Of a stretch of 64,000 nucleotides of DNA, positions 25,621 through 34,869 are shown piece by piece. The notes under the pieces are model-generated. The model saw only the letters and a list, made by a program, of their open reading frames with translations. It was not told the origin of the DNA and searched no databases. Numbering within the stretch: position 1 is the first letter of the stretch; every line of letters starts with the position of its first letter. A program made the translations under genes and the position numbers. The stretch lies in contig JADJPU010000001.1 in the NCBI GenBank assembly GCA_016713115.1, forward strand, positions 558,001 through 622,000, given 5' to 3'. The DNA is from Cellvibrionales bacterium. Its GTDB lineage: Bacteria; Pseudomonadota; Gammaproteobacteria; Pseudomonadales; UBA7239.

Positions 25621-28419
25621 TCAAGATTTGTCTTGGGCGTGCATACGAATAACATCCTGTATCTGTGCCGGCTCAAACACCACACCCCAACACCACTGGC
25701 CAAACCCGCCTTTGGCATTGACTGCTTTTACCCAAGCATCCAGCGCAGAACGCTTGGCCTTGTCCTGCGGTGAATCCTCGCCCTTGATTTCCAGCACCAG
25801 CGTTTTTCCGTTGGTGAGCCGGATCAGGAAGTCCGGCACATAGCGCCGCCGCGAACCGTTCCACAGGTAGTAAATCTGTAAACCGAGATGATCGTTCTTG
25901 GCATAAGCTTCCACCGAAGTGCTGCGTTCCAGCACATTGGCGGCGTGCTGCTCCCAAGCGCTGTCCGACACCATGTGACTGATCTGGGATTTCTGCGTCG
26001 GCACACAGGGCTTAGTGGTGTACCAGGTACGCATGTTGCGAGTGGAGCCTATTGGAAAATCCTCGTCGAACACAGGCTCGAAACGCTCCTGATTCTGCTC
26101 CACCACATAGCGCAACAAATGCTGCACCACCAGATCCAGACTCAATGACAGCAGGATACGCTTGCGCAGCGGTTCCTGATGAAATAGCGAAGGAATCTCG
26201 ATGCGATCCGATTGCAGGAATTGTTCAACGAGCTGGATCAACTGGAACACCAGCAAATCCCGGCCACCCTCAAACTTTCCTTGCAACTGGTCAAAAGCCT
26301 TGCGCGCCGCCTTGAATACCAATTTCTGCAGGCGGAATTCATCGGGCAACTGTTCGAGGTCAATCAGCTGGATCTGGTTCCAGTCGGTGGCACCGCCCAG
26401 CGCCGGCGCGATTTCGACGGCAATCGGCACCTTGGCGGGATTAATCTTCAACGGTTCAACTTTCTCCCAATCCACCGCGAGGCGAGTTTGTACAACGGCA
26501 TCCACCCGCAACACATTGGGCCAGCGGATTTCGAGCTCGTTGCGATCAACCAGCGATTCAATGGCTGTACTTGGCTTGGGTGGCGGTGGCGGTTCACCAC
26601 CGGCACCGACATCCTGAAAGATGCTCAGCGGCACGCCAAAAATATTGACATATTCCGGCCTGAACAAGCCGTTTTCGTCGCGGTCATACGACACGCGGCG
26701 CAAACCACGCCCGATGACCTGTTCACACAATAACTGACTAGTAAACGCGCGCAGCCCCATGATGTGGGTGACATTCTTGGCGTCCCAACCTTCCGACAGC
26801 ATTGCCACGGAAATGACATTCTGCAGATCCTGCCCAGCGGTATTGCGTTTGCCGACGTTGTCGATGATCGCGCGCAGCAGTTCCTCTTTTTTCAGTCCAG
26901 ATAATTTTTCCTTTTGCTCATCCGGTATTGATGTAGCAGCCACAATAGCTTTTAGTTTTTTCTCGTAATCCTTGTCTGTGCCGGATGTTTCGCCCACTTC
27001 AGCGGATTTCAGCACTCGCGAATCTACTCGCAAAGTTTTGTCAGGCGCCTTCAATTCCGGCCAGTGCGCATCACCGCTGTTGAAGTAGTGCTCCAGTCGC
27101 GCAGCGGTTTCGGTGCGGTTGCAGACTGTGAGCATAACGGGCGGCGAGGTATGCCCCGCCTCGTGCCATTGCCGGTGTGTTTCGCGCCAGTCTGCTGCAA
27201 GCAACGTGTAAGCCTGTTGCACCAGCAGCGGCAAACTTTCATGCGGTTCCGCACCTTTGCGATTCAGGTCTTCGCCCACTTCGGGCTCGCGATAGAGGTG
27301 ATACAGCTTTGGCTTCATGGTTTGTGTGTCGGGCACAACGCCGTCTCGAATCACTACGCGCGGCGTCTTCACCAAGCCGCCTTCAATCGCATCGTTCAGG
27401 CCAAAATCCGAAATCACCCAATCAAACAGTCCTTGCTCGGTATTGGTCTTGCCGGTGGGGGCAAACGGGGTAGCCGACAAATCAAAGCAGCGCTGGATGC
27501 GCAGCTGGCCGTGGATGCGATCCAGCCCTTCGACCCAGCGTGTGGCTTCTTCCAGATCCAGTCCCAATTCTTCGGCAGCCTTCTTGCCTTTGAATTCCGC
27601 AGGAATGCGGTAAGCGTGATGCGCCTCATCATTGATGATCACAATATCTTTACAGGCTGACAATTTACCCAACACACGCTGCACGAATGCCTTGTCACTT
27701 TCCTTGCCTTTCTTGACGACGGAACGCTCCTGCTCTTTCAGCGGCATCAGCGTATGCCAATTCTCGATCAGCAATTCCGCCTGATTCAGTTTCTGCCGCA
27801 AGGCTTCCGACGGACACAAACCGTATTCATCGTAGTAATTGGATGGATGCCCCGGCAGTAAAACCTGCAAGCGCTCTTTTACTGTAAGGCCTGGCGCAAC
27901 GATAAACACTGCACGGGAAAAATCCTTGTGGCGTTTCGGGTACATCAGCGCGTTCAGCACCTGCCAGGTGATGATCATCGCCATCACCGTGGTTTTGCCG
28001 GAGCCGGTCGCCATCTTGTTGCACAGCCGTTCCCATGCGCCGCCATCACCCTGCACAAAAATGCCTTGCTTGTATTCAGCAGGCGCCTCTACCCACCAGA
28101 TCAACGTTTCAATCGCCTCCAGCTGGCAAAAATAAAACGACAACTGGCGCGCAGAATCATCATGCCAATGCTCTAGCAACTGTCGGGTGACGCTGGTAAT
28201 GCCGTGGTATTCCGCCGCCCGCCACGCATCCACCCGCTCGCGAATACTGTTGACCTGCTCCAGCTCCACCGTGCGGCGCGTGTTGTTGCGTGTGTCAAAG
28301 ATTTCGTAACCAGCCGGACGGCGGCCCTCCGTTAGCACCAGATTGCCACGGTCATCGGCCCAATACTGGCGCGGGCATTGGTAGGGGGAGTTAATGATGA
28401 GGGATTGGGGTGAGCTCAC
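25621..28419 (-). CDS. res: Type III-like restriction subunit (helicase plus nuclease)
   Basis: A 932-residue superfamily 2 helicase-nuclease. Walker A MATGSGKT lies near residue 136, the DExH box NDEAHH near 261, SATPF near 316 and motif VI VIGRGLRR near 566. A C-terminal PD-(D/E)xK-type nuclease has PDFLIRL followed by LEIKG near 850-865. It cuts DNA not methylated by the partner Mod. GTG start overlapping the mqsC stop (GTGA, 28416-28419). It is separated from mod by the mqsRAC genes, which is unusual because mod and res are normally adjacent. Confidence 0.9.
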   Translation of the reverse strand: MSSPQSLIINSPYQCPRQYWADDRGNLVLTEGRRPAGYEIFDTRNNTRRTVELEQVNSIRERVDAWRAAEYHGITSVTRQLLEHWHDDSARQLSFYFCQLEAIETLIWWVEAPAEYKQGIFVQGDGGAWERLCNKMATGSGKTTVMAMIITWQVLNALMYPKRHKDFSRAVFIVAPGLTVKERLQVLLPGHPSNYYDEYGLCPSEALRQKLNQAELLIENWHTLMPLKEQERSVVKKGKESDKAFVQRVLGKLSACKDIVIINDEAHHAYRIPAEFKGKKAAEELGLDLEEATRWVEGLDRIHGQLRIQRCFDLSATPFAPTGKTNTEQGLFDWVISDFGLNDAIEGGLVKTPRVVIRDGVVPDTQTMKPKLYHLYREPEVGEDLNRKGAEPHESLPLLVQQAYTLLAADWRETHRQWHEAGHTSPPVMLTVCNRTETAARLEHYFNSGDAHWPELKAPDKTLRVDSRVLKSAEVGETSGTDKDYEKKLKAIVAATSIPDEQKEKLSGLKKEELLRAIIDNVGKRNTAGQDLQNVISVAMLSEGWDAKNVTHIMGLRAFTSQLLCEQVIGRGLRRVSYDRDENGLFRPEYVNIFGVPLSIFQDVGAGGEPPPPPKPSTAIESLVDRNELEIRWPNVLRVDAVVQTRLAVDWEKVEPLKINPAKVPIAVEIAPALGGATDWNQIQLIDLEQLPDEFRLQKLVFKAARKAFDQLQGKFEGGRDLLVFQLIQLVEQFLQSDRIEIPSLFHQEPLRKRILLSLSLDLVVQHLLRYVVEQNQERFEPVFDEDFPIGSTRNMRTWYTTKPCVPTQKSQISHMVSDSAWEQHAANVLERSTSVEAYAKNDHLGLQIYYLWNGSRRRYVPDFLIRLTNGKTLVLEIKGEDSPQDKAKRSALDAWVKAVNAKGGFGQWCWGVVFEPAQIQDVIRMHAQDKS

Positions 28420-28874
28420 AACGAAATTCCGGCAAATAACGGAATCTCGATGGGTGGCAACTTGCCACGCTGAGCAACATCAAACACATGCTGACGCCAG
28501 AATGGCCAGACATTATGGAATACATTGTATTCCGCAAAAGCTTTCAGATGTTCGCCATCCAAATCGCCGGTTATGTCATAAACAGCAACATAACTGGCTT
28601 CGATAACAACGAAAACTTTCGGATTTTCTTCTTCTGTAGCAATTCTGACACCCAGAGTAACTTTTACGCGCAAGGTTTTTGGCGAACCCTTTTCGTCATA
28701 TGCTTCCCCCACCAGAAATTCACCGCCTCGCATATCCTGCTGGACAATATTCAAGCCAGCCTGATTTTCAGGCATTGCACTCGGTTTTTCGAATTTGCAA
28801 TTCTCAAGAACAATATCCCTTAGCTTGAGGTTCTTGGTTGCATGGGCAATCAACTGGGCACTTTCATTGCTCAT
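28416..28874 (-). CDS. mqsC: SecB-like chaperone of a toxin-antitoxin-chaperone module
   Basis: A 152-residue SecB-fold protein. The N-terminal half matches SecB (LRDIVLENCKFEKP...VKVTLGVRIATEE...VFVVIEASYVAVYDI), and the end WPFWRQHVFDVAQRGKLPPIEIP corresponds to SecB helix 1 plus the PPxxxxP turn. In tripartite toxin-antitoxin-chaperone systems a SecB-like protein binds the antitoxin tail and protects it from proteolysis. The start overlaps the mqsA stop and the stop overlaps the res start. Position directly after mqsR-mqsA indicates a dedicated chaperone, not the housekeeping SecB. Confidence 0.85.
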   Translation of the reverse strand: MSNESAQLIAHATKNLKLRDIVLENCKFEKPSAMPENQAGLNIVQQDMRGGEFLVGEAYDEKGSPKTLRVKVTLGVRIATEEENPKVFVVIEASYVAVYDITGDLDGEHLKAFAEYNVFHNVWPFWRQHVFDVAQRGKLPPIEIPLFAGISL

Positions 28875-29431
28875 GCTGCCGCTACATTCATCCTCGACCA
28901 ATTGTGATAGAAAAATTTAGTCCCCTGCGCTTTTGGAAAATAATTGCGAGCCGAGGCTATGAGTTTGACAGGGCTAGCTGTTCTGTAACCCGCCACTTCA
29001 TGATGAACTTCTATGCCAGCAGCAATTTTCAGAAGATCAAGAATTTCTGACTGCATCGCAACCAATCTAAGAAGCTTATCCATTGCTGCACTCTGTATAA
29101 CATCGCCGCGCTCGTATTTTGAAAATGCATTGGCTCCGCCACCGAACAATTCTGAAGCGGCCTGCTGCGTCAAGCCCAGCGCCTCACGAATGGCCAGAAT
29201 CTCTTGGCCTGTCAGCAACCCCTCTTTGGCACGCTTGGCATCAGCCACTTTCAGATGGTTGCGCCGCACTTGATCCGACAACACCGGATCCGCACCACAG
29301 AGAGCGCACAAGCAGTATTCCAGCCCTTCCACATGAACTGTGCCATTGTTGTGCTTGAAGTCATCGGCGTAAGTACCGGCCACTAGCTCACCTTCGTCAC
29401 AAACTGGACACATCATTTTTTCATTCGTCAT
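28871..29431 (-). CDS. mqsA: MqsA-family antitoxin with long C-terminal extension
   Basis: A 186-residue antitoxin. A zinc-binding N-terminal domain has Cys pairs MCPVC (C8, C11) and CALC (C42, C45). An HTH domain at about 74-110 carries the MqsA hallmark LFGGGANAFSKYERG. E. coli MqsA stops soon after this domain; here about 50 residues follow (about 135-186, ending near FFYHNWSRM), where chaperone-addiction tails sit in three-part systems. By homology it neutralises MqsR and represses its own operon. I chose the ATG at 29431, which overlaps the mqsR stop (ATGA) and follows GAAGG. Confidence 0.9.
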   Translation of the reverse strand: MTNEKMMCPVCDEGELVAGTYADDFKHNNGTVHVEGLEYCLCALCGADPVLSDQVRRNHLKVADAKRAKEGLLTGQEILAIREALGLTQQAASELFGGGANAFSKYERGDVIQSAAMDKLLRLVAMQSEILDLLKIAAGIEVHHEVAGYRTASPVKLIASARNYFPKAQGTKFFYHNWSRMNVAAA

Positions 29432-29775
29432 AAAGAACCTTCTCGATGAAAGGACATGAGTAAAATCGTCACGCAATCGCGATTCAGTTTTAATTTGATA
29501 TACAGCTCATCTTGGTGCCCTGTCGGGCTTTGATAGGTAATGTGGTATACATCGAGCCAACCCTTACGGTCACCATAATTAACAGACTCCCTGTAGTGAT
29601 TCTCAGCAAGACTTGCCAGACAAGCATGAACATCATCCGGCGAGTAACTGAGATTCTCGATATCTTTTGACACATCACGAGACCAATAATCCACTTTTCC
29701 CGCTGCGGCCAGCTCCCTGATGCGATCCAGAGAGAACTCCTTTCGCTGCCGCCTTTCTTCCTGCTGTGTAACCAT
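29428..29775 (-). CDS. mqsR: MqsR-family mRNA interferase toxin
   Basis: A 115-residue RelE/BrnT-fold toxin of the MqsR family. Aligned family segments include LDRIRELAAAGKVDYW, HYRESVNYGDRKGWLDVY and the strands ELYIKLKL and VTILLMSFH, which hold the catalytic Lys/Tyr positions in E. coli MqsR. Known MqsR cleaves mRNA at GC-rich triplets. The ATG at 29775 has GGGAGG about 12 bp upstream; a TTG at 29802 would overlap the mod stop. Toxin before antitoxin is the normal mqs order. Confidence 0.88.
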   Translation of the reverse strand: MVTQQEERRQRKEFSLDRIRELAAAGKVDYWSRDVSKDIENLSYSPDDVHACLASLAENHYRESVNYGDRKGWLDVYHITYQSPTGHQDELYIKLKLNRDCVTILLMSFHREGSL

Positions 29776-29798
29776 TATGGTTAGCTGCCTCCCTGGCG

Positions 29799-32754
29799 TC
29801 AATGCGGCAAACCGATAACTTTCAAGGACTCAATTCCCCGGTCATCGACAATCTTCACCGCAATCTTGCGGTTCTCGCCAGCTTCGAACGGCAGGGAAAC
29901 GGTGCCGTGGAATTGCGCCAGTTTGCTCTCGTCCAGCTCGGCACGGATGTTCTTCTTGAGTTTTTCCCAGCCCTCGCCCTTGCCGGCCATCGGGAAGAAC
30001 ACCTGGCGGGGTAACAGGGAGCGCTCGTCGTAGTCGGTATCCAGCAGCCACACGGCGATCTTGCTCTTGCCGCCGCCTTCCAGCTCGCCGGTCTTGGTGT
30101 TGAAGTAGTCGAAACCGTTCACTTCCACTTCAAACAGGCCGTCCTTACGCTGGCGCACATCCACATCCGGCTGGCCCATGAGCCAGAAGCTCTGGTTGCT
30201 GGCGCGGTTTTTCTTCAGGTCATCGGTCAGCAGGTCGGTGTTCATCTGCGCCTTGAGCGCGGTGATGCCCTTGAGGTTGTCGATGTCCTTGGCGGCTTCC
30301 GGGTCGAAGGTGAAGGCGCAGAACACGATCATCTTCGGCAGCGGGAACAGTTCGCCCGCTTCGCGCAGGGCGTGTTCCACCTGCCGCTGTTCCAGTGCGC
30401 CGTGTTCAGGGCCGAAACTGACGACAACGCGCTCACCCGTCTCGGCCACCGTGCCGGTGCAGTGCAGGCAGGTGGTGCCTGGCAGGGTTTCCAAGGATGA
30501 AAACTTGATGTATTGCAAAGGTTCATCCTTACGCTTGATACCGCGCACACCAGTTTTCAGCAACTCGTCGCGCCAGGAATGCTGGCGTTGTGATTCACCG
30601 GAGCGGGCGATGGACACATCCGCTTCGGTCGGCTGTTGCGCTTCGTCCAGCGACAGCACGGTGGGGAATGGCACGGCCTCGACGGAAAACGGGCCGGTGA
30701 TGCGCAGTTTGTTCTTTGAAATAGCAGGCTGATCGTACAAGGTTTCCTGATCGGCATGCGCGGCAATGGAGGCATCCATTTTCTTCTGCATAGCTTGCCG
30801 CGCGGCATGGAAACGCTCGAACGGCTCCCTAGCCGCAGGCTCCGCATCTTCCGGGAAATCGAACGGCACTTCCCATTCCTGCATTTTTTGCTTGGCGGCT
30901 TTATTCAAATCAGCCAATGCAGACTCAATGGCTGGATGCATGGCCTCGTAAATGGTGTCGATCTCGGGGTTGTTGGCGATGGATTTGAGCGTGACATGCG
31001 GCACGGTTTTGTAGATAAACCCCCCGCGCAAGCCTTCGTGCGGGTACTTCAATTCAAAATAATCGTAGCTCGCCGTCATCAACCGCTGCTTCGCCAGCGT
31101 CACCGCCACCCGCGAAGTATCACAGGTAATCCAGCGCCTGCCCCATTTTTCCGCAACAAAGGCAGAGGTTCCAGAACCACACGTTGGATCGAAAACCAAG
31201 TCACCTGGATCGGTAGTCATGAGTATGCAGCGTTCAATCGCTTTCTGACCTGTTTGTACTACATAAATTTTGTCTTCAGTAAAACTTCCGGTGGCCGTGT
31301 CTTCCCAAAGTTTAGTAATTGGGGTTGCTGGATAATCATCCAAATATCTGATGTAGCGCAGGCTATTCGCCGCAACATGAAATCTACCTGCTTTGCCCAG
31401 CCTTTCAAGGCCGGCCGTTGTTGTTTTCCACGTTGTAGCGTAACTAACATTTTGAAAATTGAACGTAAACAGCGGATTGCCTTGTGATGATATATCGGCT
31501 GGCTGATATATCTTTACATCATTAGGAATAAGGTCGAGATTCCTTTTTTCGGCAGAATTTATACCACGATAGAATCCAGTTGGAAATTTAACCCATGAGT
31601 AATTATCTGCCGTGCCGCTTTCTTTATTTTTATCTAAAAACAACTGATTATATTTTGTTTTTTTAGAATTTTTTCCATACCAGATAATATAGTCAAATCT
31701 ATCACCCAGTTTTTGGCTAGCCAACCCGGTAGTTTTGACAAATACAATATCCGCACAGAAATTTTCCAACCCGAAAATATCATCTAGAATTTCTCTGACA
31801 TGGTGTACATTTTCATCAGAAATCTGCACAAACACGCTGCCACTCTCATGCAACAACTCACGCGCCAGCAGCAGGCGGTCACGCAAATAAGTGAGATAAG
31901 AGTGAATCCCCAGCTCCCAGGTATCGCGAAACGCCTTGATCATCTCCGGCTCTTGCGTGAGATCCTCGTCCTTTCTGTCCTTCACATCGCGCTTGTTCAC
32001 AAACGGCTGGAAGTTCGAGCCGTACTTGATGCCATAGGGCGGATCGATATAGATCATCTGCACCTGCCCGGCCATGCTTTCTTTCTGCAATAGCGAATTC
32101 ATCACCAGCAGTGAATCACCCGCCACCAATCGGTTACTCCAGCCCTTGTCATGCTTGTAGAAATCAATCGCATCCCGCAGCGGCAGGTTTTCAAACGAGG
32201 CATTGAACAAGCCCATCTGCCCCGTCGGTGCCGCCTTGCCTTTCTCCTCTTTCATCACCTTGCGCACCGCCGCCAGAATGCTGGCCGGATCAATCCGCTC
32301 GTGTACATGCAGCGACACCGTATCCACCTCAAACGAGGTGCGCTCGGCCTTGCCGGCCCAGTTCAGGGAGGGCGACTGCAGGCGTTTCAGTTCTTCCAGC
32401 GCTGCGCGCATTGTGGCTTCATCGCCACTGGCCAGCGCATCGTCGATCAGGTTCTCGACGTGCGCGCGCTGGCTGTCGAACTGCAATTCAGGGTCGAGGT
32501 GCGGGTCGTACTTCCACTCGGTTTTGGGCTGGTAGGGGTCGGTACTCTCGTTGACCATGCCCACTTCCGGGTTGTTCTTGCGCCGGTCTGAATGGCGGTA
32601 GGAAATCACCTGTGTGGCTTCGTTAGGGTTGGCGCGCACAGCCGGTTGGGTCGTTGCTTTTTTTTCTAACAGTTTTTTTAGGAACAGCTGCCAACGGCGG
32701 ATTCTCCTGCGCGGCAAGTAAGAATTCATCGATGCGGTTTTGATCGTCGGCCAT
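29799..32754 (-). CDS. mod: Type III-like DNA methyltransferase, apparent frameshift near the N-terminus
   Basis: A site-specific N6-adenine or N4-cytosine methyltransferase of 984 residues after repair. DPPY (YIDPPYGIKYG near 236) precedes the SAM motif FDPTCGSGT near 520, the beta-group order usual for type III Mod. The start is ATG 32754 with GGGAG upstream (MADDQNRIDEFLLA). That frame meets the main frame at a run of eight A on the coding strand (32658-32665), where one extra base breaks it about 32 codons in. The central target-recognition part (about 31250-31790) is strikingly AT-rich. Either a sequencing error or a phase-variable tract could explain the shift. Confidence 0.85.
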
Positions 32755-32878
32755 GCCGATAACTCCCTAACTGAATTTACCTTTGACAGCAACAATGGCA
32801 GCCGAGGCGCAATGAGCCAACACTCAACCACCATACATCCATTTTTTCACGGTACATCTTCTTCAAAGCACGCCTTCT

Positions 32879-34783
32879 TTAACCCACTTCCGCCAAATTT
32901 CCTTTGCTTTCCAGCCACTCTTTGCGATCGCTGGCGCGCTTTTTGGCGAGCAGCATGTCCATCATTTCGTCGGCGTTATCTGCGGCTTCTATCGTTAATT
33001 GCACCAAGCGGCGCGTGTCGGGGTTCATCACCGTTTCGCGCAACTGCATCGGGTTCATTTCGCCCAAACCTTTGAAGCGCTGCACATTGGGTTTGCCGCG
33101 TTTGTTTTCGGCGGCAATGCGATCCAGCACGCCCTGCTTTTCACTTTCATCCAATGCGTAATACACATCTTTGCCGATGTCGATGCGATACAGCGGCGGC
33201 ATCGCCACATACACATGCCCCGCTTTCACCAGCGGACGAAAATGGCGCAAAAATAAAGCACACAGCAAGGTGGCGATGTGCGCACCGTCGGAATCCGCAT
33301 CCGCCAAAATACAAATTTTGTGATAGCGCAAACCGCTCACATCTTCCGAGCCGGGATCAACGCCGACTGCCACAGAAATATCGTGAATTTCCGCACTGCC
33401 CAGCACTTCATTCACATCCACTTCCCACGCGTTCAAAATTTTTCCGCGCAGCGGCATGATGGCCTGATACTCGCGATCGCGCGCCTGTTTAGCCGAGCCG
33501 CCGGCTGAATCCCCTTCCACCAAAAACAATTCACCGCGTGTGACATCACTGCCGGAACAATCCGCCAATTTCCCTGGCAGCGCGGGGCCGGATGTGATTT
33601 TCTTGCGCTCGATCTTTTTGCCGGCGCGTAAGCGTTTACCGGCATTGCTGATACAAAATTGCGCAAGTTTTTCTGCATCTTCTATGTGTTGATTCAACCA
33701 CAAACTGAACGCATCTTTTGCCACACCAGAAACAAACGCCGCCGCTTCACGCGAAGACAAACGCTCTTTGGTTTGACCAGAAAATTGTGGGTCCGCCAAC
33801 TTCGATGACAGCACATACGCGCAGCGATCCCACAAATCTTCCGGCGCGAGTTTGATGCCACGCGGCAATAAATTGCGGAACTCACAGAACTCGCGCAAGG
33901 CTTCCAGCAAACCGGTGCGCAAGCCGTTCACATGCGTACCGCCCTGCGGCGTAGGAATTAAATTGACATAAGATTCCGCCAACAATTCACCGCCTTCCGG
34001 CAGCCACAATACCGCCCAATCCACCGCCTCGGTGGTGCCGGTAAAACTGCCGACAAACGGCTCGGCGGGCAGCAATTCCCAACCCGCACAAGCGGAGGCG
34101 AGATAATCTTTCAGGCCGTCTTCATAAAACCACTCATCGCGCTCACCGGTTTTTTCTTCCAAAAACGTCACGCGCAAACCGGGGCAAAGCACTGCTTTGG
34201 CGCGCAATACATGGCGCAAGCGCGGCACAGAAAAGTTCACAGAATCAAAATACTGTGCATCGGGATAAAAGCGCACTGTAGTGCCGGTTTGTTTTTTCGG
34301 CACAGCGTCGAGCACTTCTAAATCGCTGGCGCGGTTGCCGTCTTTGAAGGTCATGCGGTATTTCTGGCCGTCGCGTTTGATCAACACTTCCAAGTCGGTC
34401 GATAGCGCGTTCACCACCGACACACCCACGCCGTGTAAGCCGCCAGAAAATTGGTAGTTTTTGTTAGAGAACTTACCGCCGGCGTGCAGCGTAGTGAGGA
34501 TGACTTCCACGCCTGGCTTTTTCTGCTCGGGGTGCAAATCCACCGGCATGCCGCGACCGTCATCCGCGCAAGACAGCGAGCCGTCCTTGTGCAGAATCAC
34601 ATCGATTTGCTTGGCGTGACCGGCGAGAGCTTCATCCACCGAGTTATCGATAATTTCTTGCGCGAGGTGGTTCGGGCGCGTGGTGTCGGTGTACATACCT
34701 GGACGTTTGCGCACCGGATCAAGGCCGGTCAAAACCTCAATAGCATCGGCGTTATAGCTGTTGTTTGATGGTGCAGAACTCAT
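32879..34783 (-). CDS. parE: DNA topoisomerase IV subunit B
   Basis: A 634-residue ATPase subunit of topoisomerase IV. GHKL ATP-binding motifs (NSVDEALAG, DDGRGMPV, GGLHGVGVSVVNAL) lie in the N-terminal half, and the TOPRIM motif (EGDSAGGSAKQARDR, then DADSDGAHI) in the C-terminal half. It pairs with ParC. A stable hairpin covering its ribosome site lies just upstream. The defence operon starts 124 bp downstream in the same direction. Confidence 0.96.
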   Translation of the reverse strand: MSSAPSNNSYNADAIEVLTGLDPVRKRPGMYTDTTRPNHLAQEIIDNSVDEALAGHAKQIDVILHKDGSLSCADDGRGMPVDLHPEQKKPGVEVILTTLHAGGKFSNKNYQFSGGLHGVGVSVVNALSTDLEVLIKRDGQKYRMTFKDGNRASDLEVLDAVPKKQTGTTVRFYPDAQYFDSVNFSVPRLRHVLRAKAVLCPGLRVTFLEEKTGERDEWFYEDGLKDYLASACAGWELLPAEPFVGSFTGTTEAVDWAVLWLPEGGELLAESYVNLIPTPQGGTHVNGLRTGLLEALREFCEFRNLLPRGIKLAPEDLWDRCAYVLSSKLADPQFSGQTKERLSSREAAAFVSGVAKDAFSLWLNQHIEDAEKLAQFCISNAGKRLRAGKKIERKKITSGPALPGKLADCSGSDVTRGELFLVEGDSAGGSAKQARDREYQAIMPLRGKILNAWEVDVNEVLGSAEIHDISVAVGVDPGSEDVSGLRYHKICILADADSDGAHIATLLCALFLRHFRPLVKAGHVYVAMPPLYRIDIGKDVYYALDESEKQGVLDRIAAENKRGKPNVQRFKGLGEMNPMQLRETVMNPDTRRLVQLTIEAADNADEMMDMLLAKKRASDRKEWLESKGNLAEVG

Positions 34784-34789
34784 GCGATC

Positions 34790-34817
34790 CCCCGTAGAAG
34801 GTGGCTATTCTACGGGG
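34790..34817 (-). promoter_or_regulatory. Hairpin overlapping the parE ribosome-binding site
   Basis: A perfect 10-bp inverted repeat (CCCCGTAGAA at 34790-34799 and TTCTACGGGG at 34808-34817, eight-base loop) lies six bases before the parE start. In the parE mRNA the 3' arm ends in the G run that serves as Shine-Dalgarno sequence, so folding would hide it. This could limit parE translation. It sits just outside the neighbouring lipoprotein gene and has no T run, so it is not a typical terminator. Confidence 0.5.
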
Positions 34818-34869
34818 AATCTTGCACTGTTCCAGCTTGACCTGTGTTTTTTTACAGTGCCAATAGCGC

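Noticed and set aside
25603..32850. Imperfect inverted match (GTGA, A run, ATG, TAT) near both edges of the defence island
   Set aside because: Short, A-rich and imperfect. It could be chance and does not define a target-site duplication or attachment site.
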